This document shows, in pieces, positions 7,501-12,066 of a stretch of 12,066 bases of DNA. Both the position numbers and the translations under genes were made by a program. The stretch is from an uncultured Collinsella sp. (GTDB taxonomy: Bacteria > Actinomycetota > Coriobacteriia > Coriobacteriales > Coriobacteriaceae): positions 1 through 12,066 of the forward strand of contig CABUQK010000060.1 of assembly GCA_902493615.1 (NCBI GenBank), read 5' to 3'. Position 1 is the stretch's first letter; each line of letters opens with the position of its first letter. The notes under the pieces were generated by a model. That model was not told the DNA's origin, searched no databases, and was given only the letters and a program-made list of their open reading frames with translations.

Positions 7501-8193
7501 GATTCGTACAGCTACTCGTCAATTGCCGCGGCGCTGCATGCCGAGTCCGAGGACCGTGCCACTGAGGCACACGTGCCCATGGACGAGGCCGGCGATGATG
7601 CGGAGCCGGATGGTTCCGAGATGACGGATGCAGACGTGGTCGCCGTTGAGCCTACCGGCAATCCCATGGCGCTGGGCTCGGCCTTCCACGCTGCCTGCCA
7701 GTGGCTGATCGAGATGGGTGCCGATGCGCTGCCCGCCGCGCGTGCCGATGCGCTGGCGCGCCTGTGGCGCCTGACGCCGGAGCAGCGCGAACGCTTCGAC
7801 GTTGCCCTGGACCGCTGGCTCAAGTCGGCTGTTCGTGCCGACCTGCTCGCGTGGCCGTGCGTTCGCGCCGAGGTGCCGTTCTTTTCGCTGGGCTGCGAGG
7901 ACGAGGACATCGCCCGCTACGGTGCCTATGCCGAAGGCGCCATCGACGCTTTGGCGACGAACCCGGCGGATTCGTCACGCGCGCTGGTCATCGACTACAA
8001 GACGGGTGGCACGCCGGATGAGACGCCGGACCAGCTGCTCGAGAAGCACGCCCTGCAGGCGCGCGTCTACACCGATGTTCTGCACAAGGCGGGCTTTGAG
8101 GCCGTGACCGTCAAGTTCGTCCGCGTGGAGCAGGCCGATTCGACTCTCTTCGTCAATCCCGCCGAGCCCCAAGTAGTCACCTACAATCTCTAG
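4561..8193 (+). CDS. addA: AddA-type helicase-nuclease, UvrD/RecB superfamily
   Basis: This 1210-residue protein is an ATP-driven 3'-5' DNA helicase with a C-terminal nuclease, partner of AddB in double-strand break resection. All superfamily 1A motifs are visible: Q-motif PQQLQIV (8-14), Walker A AGAGSGKT (25-32), Ia ITFTKDAAAEIRDRV (60-74), STIHGMC (96-102), Walker B DEFQDTD (347-353), III GDAQQSIYRFRGA (375-387), NFRS (424-427), V MTVHASKGLEYP (719-730) and VI LLYVAMTRAR (834-843). The nuclease has His 1043, Asp 1129 in GAIDAL, Asp 1145 and Lys 1147 in VIDYKTGG, and Gln 1166 with Tyr 1170. The length fits AddA. An Asp/Glu/Ala/Pro-rich stretch lies between the helicase and nuclease (about 921-970 and 994-1033). 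The start ATG follows AAGGAGGGA (4542-4550) inside the end of addB, so the two are co-transcribed. Confidence 0.93.
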   Translation: MDLSTLMPQQLQIVKTLDRPLFVSAGAGSGKTFTLTRRIVYALSPESGPFVEHLDQVLAITFTKDAAAEIRDRVRRALIDEGMDEEALTVDDAWISTIHGMCSRILRAHALELGIDPEFTVLTDTDELMNQAVEHVLARATAPDAAPELAASLKALYAWYPMAGEGGPFGAGTTIRGLVRELLELSSQLPGGMGDVSVARGQADTSALADAYRAALGASKAATEKAQVALDAIDAFEASGKTMADAARLMMSCTMPRASKAFPKEQVELLKAEAADAFINIVLACGGPALDALVGLARSVEAEYRALKAGQSALDNNDLLRMAYEALRDYPAIRAAYEGRFKMVMIDEFQDTDQMQVDLIRYLTGAGERALCTVGDAQQSIYRFRGAEVEVFRRQERKVGSSAAPEAIAVTDAPAGQLVKLVRNFRSHDEVLRYVARVFDGDDGGLMQGFLDLEASDGRKDTLVADASRRQALFVAGGSTQERTQAKARAIAERFRALADAGQPQGGMVLLLGRMTNADVYAQAFRDQGLDCVIAGGSVFAQAAEVQTVRALVCALANPADTAQGLMPLLASPMFALGAQEFLALATKLDSETGETSRRNIDVGIMSDSDVPGLQDLPLVTRAREVLRYTLRRVGRDSFAAIARDVVNASGWFVRLAQRGPEGKAIAANVLKALDAVAEAEAEFGNSPRSIALAFDRFLAGKEAPGALNEEGDGAVRIMTVHASKGLEYPVVAVAECFGVRKSSGAAQMGRVEGGAQVVALPARFDGVKLADGTFVKGDDVKKQFEHAFKGKGTSLWLPPELMEDVCATGSPAEAFARLRNDNLQLSLEERARLLYVAMTRARELVILAMDSGVSRGKVTAPTFDVETDLTYDVLRRILPTDALDMPQLDGDRLVFDNSQPGDYELISLADFTFGEQAFEANASLDAEGRLVRGDAEPEGAGADARAAVPGPADPEPDAFELVYPQAVGVRMGICPYPARDSYSYSSIAAALHAESEDRATEAHVPMDEAGDDAEPDGSEMTDADVVAVEPTGNPMALGSAFHAACQWLIEMGADALPAARADALARLWRLTPEQRERFDVALDRWLKSAVRADLLAWPCVRAEVPFFSLGCEDEDIARYGAYAEGAIDALATNPADSSRALVIDYKTGGTPDETPDQLLEKHALQARVYTDVLHKAGFEAVTVKFVRVEQADSTLFVNPAEPQVVTYNL

Positions 8194-8205
8194 CCCTCAG
8201 ATAAC

Positions 8206-8268
8206 TTGCGGTGGAATAGTTCCTGTATTGCGGCCCAGATGGCCCAAGCGGGAACTATTTCACCGCAA
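8206..8268. repeat. 63-bp compound palindrome between addA and dnaE
   Basis: TTGCGGTGGAATAGTTCC (8206-8223) and GGAACTATTTCACCGCAA (8251-8268) pair over 18 bp with only one G-T pair. The 27-base loop folds again as TTG-C-GGCC / GGCC-CAA (about 8228-8248) with one bulged C and a CAGAT loop. It starts 12 bases after the addA stop and lacks a T-run (CTGCAAGAGG follows), so it is not a standard terminator. Its arms are unrelated to those of the 1311-1394 element, though both have an outer stem plus an inner mini-hairpin. It may be a second family of intergenic repeats or an mRNA 3'-end stabiliser. Confidence 0.8.
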
Positions 8269-8324
8269 CTGCAAGAGGAGCCGTGTGGGTTTGGCTAGGT
8301 TCGGGTGCTGTCCGTGCCGTGGGG

Positions 8325-8330
8325 TAAAAT
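8325..8330 (+). promoter_or_regulatory. Candidate -10 box for dnaE
   Basis: TAAAAT lies 39 bases upstream of the dnaE start, in an otherwise GC-rich stretch. The bases 17-19 upstream (around TTCGGG, 8300-8305) give only a poor -35. Transcription would start near 8337 with a leader of roughly 33 bases. Support is limited to the -10 match and its position. Confidence 0.35.
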
Positions 8331-8369
8331 CGTTCAGTCAGAACACGAACCCGCATCGGAGCTCATCAC

Positions 8370-11300
8370 ATGGCATTCGTCCATCTGCACAATCACACTG
8401 TTTTCTCCATGCTCGACGGCGCAACCCGTATCCAGGATATGGTCAACCGTGCCGTAGAGCTGGGCATGCCCGCCGTGGCCATTACCGACCACGGCTACAT
8501 GTATGGCGTGCCCGACCTGGCGCTGGCCTGCGACGCCGTCAACCACAACACGCCCGAGTACAAAACCTGGAGCCACGACAAGGCCTTCTTGGAAAAGGAC
8601 CGCCGCGACGAGCTGGTGGAGCCCGATCCCGAGGAAAACCCGCGCGAGCATGCCCAGTATGTGAAGGACATGGCCATGTGGGACGAGAAGGGCAACATCG
8701 ACGAGCTCAAGCCGCCCCTGGTCATCAAGCCCATCTTTGGCTGCGAGGTTTACTTTACGCCGGACGAGACCCTTGCCCGCGACCACAAGCCCGAGCTCTA
8801 CCACATGATCCTTCTGGCCAAGGACCAGGAGGGCTACGTCAACCTGATGCAGACGGTTTCCGAGGCCGCTGTGCAGGGCTTTTACTACAAGCCGCGCGTG
8901 ACGCTCGACAACCTGCGCCGCCACGCCAAGGGCATGATCTGCACCAGCGCCTGCATCGCGGGCATCATTCCCAAGTACATCGACCGCGGTGACATGGAAG
9001 GCGCCATCAAGTGGGCCGAGACCTTCCGCGATACCTTCGACCCCGGCGACTTCTATATCGAGATCCAGGAACACGGCATCACCACCGATAACGGCCTGAC
9101 CGACGAGCAGATGGACCGCACGCTCATTGATATCGCCAAACAGGTGGGCGTCAAGGTCATCGCCACCAACGACTTCCACTACCTGCGCCGCGAGGACGCG
9201 CCCGTGCAGGACGTCATCATGTGCATCGGCATGAACGCCAAAGTCGATGACCCCAACCGCATGCGCATGACCGGCTCGGAGTTTTACATGAAGACCGAGG
9301 AGGAGATGCGGGCAATGTTCCCGTATTGCCCCGAGGCCTGCGACAACACGCTCGAGATCGCCGACAAGTGCTACGTGGAGCTGGACTGGGACTCCATCAT
9401 CCTGCCGCGCTTCCCGTTGCTCGATCCCGGCGAGACGCACGAGAGCCAGTTCCGCCGCGAGCGCGAGAAGGGCCTGCGCCAGCACTACGGCGACGACTGG
9501 GCCACGCGCGAGATCGGTGGCGTCAACATCAAAGAGCGCTTTGAGTACGAATACAAGGTCATCTGCGACAAGGGCTTTGCCGCCTACTTCTTGATCGTTG
9601 CCGAGTACGTGCAATGGGCCAAGGACAACGGCATCGGCGTCGGCCCCGGCCGTGGTTCTGCCGCCGGCGCTATCGTCGCCTACGCCATGAACATCACCGC
9701 GTTCGACCCGCTCGAGAACGGTCTGATGTTTGAGAGGTTCCTCTCCCCGCAGCGTACCGAGATGCCCGATATCGATATGGACTTCGACGATGAGCGGCGC
9801 CTCGAGGTCGTGGAGCACGTTCGCCAGCTCTACGGCCCCGAGAAGGTCACCCACGTCATCACCTACTCGACCATCAAGGCCAAGCAGGCCATCAACGACG
9901 CCGCGCGCGTCCTGGACTACCCGGTCTACATGGGCCAGCGCCTGTCCAAGATGGTCTCGAGCGACCCCAAGGTCAAGCTCAAGCAGGTGCTCGACAAACA
10001 ACCCGGCAAAGAGGATTTGTTTAACCCCGATTTTGCCGAGGCCTATAAAAAGGACGACGACGCCCGCCGCATCATCGACACGGCGCTCTCGATTGAGGGC
10101 CTCACCCGTGGCGAGGGCGTGCACGCGTGCGCCGTTTTGATCTGCCGCGACCCCGTCAACGAGCACGTGCCCACCAAGCTCGACACCAAGGGCGGCGTCG
10201 AGATTACCCAGTACGAGGGCCATACCGTCGCCGACATGGGCCTGCTCAAGATGGACTTCCTGGGCCTGCGTACGCTGACGGTTATCTCCAAGGCCAAGGC
10301 AAACATCAAAAAGAACTTCGGCATCGACATCAAAGAGGAAGATATTCCCTTTGACGATCCCGAGATCTTTAAGCTCATGGGCTCCGGCCACACCGCCGGC
10401 GTCTTCCAGGTCGAGTCCGCCGGCATGACGGCCACGATCAAGAACATGAAGCCCACCGAGTACAAGCACGTCGTAGCATTGATCGCCCTGTACCGCCCGG
10501 GCCCGCTGGGCGCCGGCATGGTCTCGTCCTACATCAACCGTATGAACGGCAAGGAGCCGGCCGTCTCCTACGACGACCGTCTGGACGACATCCTGGGCGA
10601 AACCTACGGCACCATGGTCTACCAGGAGCAGGTTATGCTCATCTCCGTCGAGATGTGCGGCTTCTCCAAGGGCGAATCGGACTCGCGTATCCGTAAACCC
10701 GTGGCTAAGAAAAAGATCAAGCTGCTCACCTCGACGGTGCTCCACTGGGAGGATGGCTCGGACGAGACCACCTACGACCACTGGATGAACGGCGCTATCA
10801 AGAACAACTACACGCGCGAGGTCGCCCAGAAGATTTGGGACGATGTTCTCGAATTCGCGTCCTACGCCTTCAACAAGTCGCACTCTGCCGGCTACGCCAT
10901 TCTGGTTATGCAGACGGCATGGCTCAAGGCGCACTATCCGCACGAGTACATGGCGGCCGTTCTGACGTCCTACACGGGCAAGACCGACAAGATCGTGCAC
11001 TACGTCTCGGCATGCCGTCACGACGGCATCCCCGTGCTGTCTCCAGATGTCAACGAGTCCGGCACCGAGTTCACGGCTACCAAGGAGGGCGTGCGCTTTG
11101 GTCTGGCCGGCATCCGCGGCGTGGGCACCGGCGTGGCGCAGGCGATTATCGCCGAGCGCGAGGCGGGCGGCCCGTTTAAGACACTGCACGATTTTGTGGA
11201 GCGCGTGGACTCGAGCCAGGCCAACCGCCGCGTGATCGAATCGCTGATCAAGGCAGGTGCCTTCGACTCCACGGGCTATCCGCGCCGTCAGATGATGCAC

Positions 11301-12066
11301 TTTGTGGACAAGAACAACCCCGAGAACATCATCGATGCCGCGGTGAAGCGCCAGAAGGACCGCGCAAGCGGCCAGACCTCGTTCTTCGACATGTTTGGCG
11401 ACGTTGAGGGCTCGGGCTTTGAGGTGAGCGTGCCCGATCCGGACGGCCAGGAATGGGACCGCCACCTCAAGCTGAGCCAGGAGAAGGAGGTCCTGGGCAT
11501 CTATGTCTCGGACCATCCGCTGCGCCCGTTTGAGTATGCGCTCAGCAAAGCGCGCGACTTCTCGTTCTCGCAGATTGATACCGGCTACGAAGTGCAAAAC
11601 CCCACGGGCGGCACCATCAACCAGGAGATTCCCGAGGGTAAGGCGCTGTGGTGGGCCGGCATGGTCTCGAGCGTGTCCAAGCGCGTGACCAAAAACGGCG
11701 ACCCCATGGGCATCGTGCAGCTCGAGGACATGGAAGGCGAGGCCACCGTCGTCGTGTTCCCCAAGACCTATAAAGAGGCCGAGGGGTATCTGTACGGCGA
11801 GGTCGATCCCGAGACCGGCGCGCAGCTGTCCGACGCCTTTGTGCGCATTAAGGGCAAGCTCGAGCGCTCGGACCGCGGCGACCAGATCATCGCGCAGGAG
11901 ATCGTGCCGCTGGAGCTCAACGAGGAGAACAACAAGCCCAAGGTGTTTGAGGTCATGGTGCCCAACAGTCGCTTTAGCCAGGGCAATATGGCGCGCCTGG
12001 CCACGGTGCTCACCACCAACCCGGGCGGCGACCGCGTGGAGATCTTTATCGAGCAGGTGGACGGGC
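8370..12066 (+). CDS. dnaE: DNA polymerase III alpha subunit DnaE, 3' end cut by window
   Basis: An uninterrupted frame of 1232 codons runs to the last base without a stop. It encodes the replicative C-family polymerase. The N-terminal PHP domain has HLHNHTVFSMLDGA (5-18), TDHGYMYG (39-46), Glu 126 in GCEVYF, His 145, Cys 195 and NDFHY (267-271), so the metal ligands of an active PHP proofreader appear present. The polymerase core has GPGRGSAAG (425-433), PDIDMDFDD with catalytic Asp 467 and 469, Asp 629 in KMDFLGLRTL, YRPGPL, and FNKSHSAGYA (from 834). Helix-hairpin-helix sequence GLAGIRGVGTG follows at about 912, a clamp-binding-like QTSFFDMF at 1002-1009, and an OB-fold from about 1094. 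A charged insertion occupies about 57-115. ATG follows GGAG (8358-8361) by 8 bases. It is longer than E. coli DnaE (1160). Confidence 0.97.
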   Translation, partial: MAFVHLHNHTVFSMLDGATRIQDMVNRAVELGMPAVAITDHGYMYGVPDLALACDAVNHNTPEYKTWSHDKAFLEKDRRDELVEPDPEENPREHAQYVKDMAMWDEKGNIDELKPPLVIKPIFGCEVYFTPDETLARDHKPELYHMILLAKDQEGYVNLMQTVSEAAVQGFYYKPRVTLDNLRRHAKGMICTSACIAGIIPKYIDRGDMEGAIKWAETFRDTFDPGDFYIEIQEHGITTDNGLTDEQMDRTLIDIAKQVGVKVIATNDFHYLRREDAPVQDVIMCIGMNAKVDDPNRMRMTGSEFYMKTEEEMRAMFPYCPEACDNTLEIADKCYVELDWDSIILPRFPLLDPGETHESQFRREREKGLRQHYGDDWATREIGGVNIKERFEYEYKVICDKGFAAYFLIVAEYVQWAKDNGIGVGPGRGSAAGAIVAYAMNITAFDPLENGLMFERFLSPQRTEMPDIDMDFDDERRLEVVEHVRQLYGPEKVTHVITYSTIKAKQAINDAARVLDYPVYMGQRLSKMVSSDPKVKLKQVLDKQPGKEDLFNPDFAEAYKKDDDARRIIDTALSIEGLTRGEGVHACAVLICRDPVNEHVPTKLDTKGGVEITQYEGHTVADMGLLKMDFLGLRTLTVISKAKANIKKNFGIDIKEEDIPFDDPEIFKLMGSGHTAGVFQVESAGMTATIKNMKPTEYKHVVALIALYRPGPLGAGMVSSYINRMNGKEPAVSYDDRLDDILGETYGTMVYQEQVMLISVEMCGFSKGESDSRIRKPVAKKKIKLLTSTVLHWEDGSDETTYDHWMNGAIKNNYTREVAQKIWDDVLEFASYAFNKSHSAGYAILVMQTAWLKAHYPHEYMAAVLTSYTGKTDKIVHYVSACRHDGIPVLSPDVNESGTEFTATKEGVRFGLAGIRGVGTGVAQAIIAEREAGGPFKTLHDFVERVDSSQANRRVIESLIKAGAFDSTGYPRRQMMHFVDKNNPENIIDAAVKRQKDRASGQTSFFDMFGDVEGSGFEVSVPDPDGQEWDRHLKLSQEKEVLGIYVSDHPLRPFEYALSKARDFSFSQIDTGYEVQNPTGGTINQEIPEGKALWWAGMVSSVSKRVTKNGDPMGIVQLEDMEGEATVVVFPKTYKEAEGYLYGEVDPETGAQLSDAFVRIKGKLERSDRGDQIIAQEIVPLELNEENNKPKVFEVMVPNSRFSQGNMARLATVLTTNPGGDRVEIFIEQVDG

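Noticed and set aside
8206..8268. Reading the palindrome as an addA terminator
   Set aside because: There is no T-run on the + strand, and the outer loop is long. A repeat or processing hairpin fits better, although termination is not excluded.
8283..8327. Short GTG frame (about 14 codons) after AGAGGAG, upstream of dnaE
   Set aside because: The purine tract is only two bases from the GTG, the peptide has no distinguishing feature, and the frame ends within the candidate dnaE -10 box.
8334..11597. 1087-codon open frame on the - strand
   Set aside because: It lies opposite dnaE, which is unmistakable in the + frame. Its translation is a Val/Leu/His/Gly/Ala-rich string without domain motifs, as expected antisense to GC-rich codons.

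Overview
This GC-rich window (frequent NNC/NNG codons) most resembles a high-GC Gram-positive chromosome. The combination of a YerC/TrpR-like regulator, an AddBA-type nuclease pair, a long DnaE1-type polymerase and GGGGACGG-type intergenic palindromes suggests a Coriobacteriia member such as Collinsella. That placement is an inference from general family knowledge, not a database result. It is a chromosomal housekeeping region. I see no integrase, transposase, phage gene cluster, CRISPR array, tRNA or rRNA.

Layout: (1) 1-134, the 3' end of a + strand Rrf2-family regulator. (2) 135-269, a small hairpin followed by a terminator shared by two convergent genes. (3) 270-635 on the - strand, a four-helix YvlD/phage-holin-4-type membrane protein. 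(4) 636-959, a divergent intergenic region with a candidate promoter for the next gene. (5) 960-1259, a YerC-like TrpR-fold regulator with its own terminator. (6) 1311-1430, an 84-bp compound palindrome and a 19-bp tandem duplication. (7) 1479-4557, an addB-like gene broken by a one-base frameshift near 3228. (8) 4561-8193, intact addA. (9) 8206-8268, a second, unrelated palindrome. (10) 8370 to the window end, dnaE, open to the last base and truncated by the edge.

Function: AddA and AddB form the Gram-positive counterpart of RecBCD, which processes double-strand breaks for RecA loading. DnaE is the replicative polymerase alpha subunit. Genes 5 to 10 all run on the + strand, but only addB and addA, with a 3-bp gap, look like a tight operon. 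The addBA pair is bracketed by two different intergenic palindromes.

The points most worth a second look are the addB frameshift with a Shine-Dalgarno-like tract at the break, the two compound palindromes, the apparent loss of AddB iron-sulphur cysteines, and a charged insertion in an otherwise intact DnaE PHP domain. I did not find a convincing new multi-gene system.
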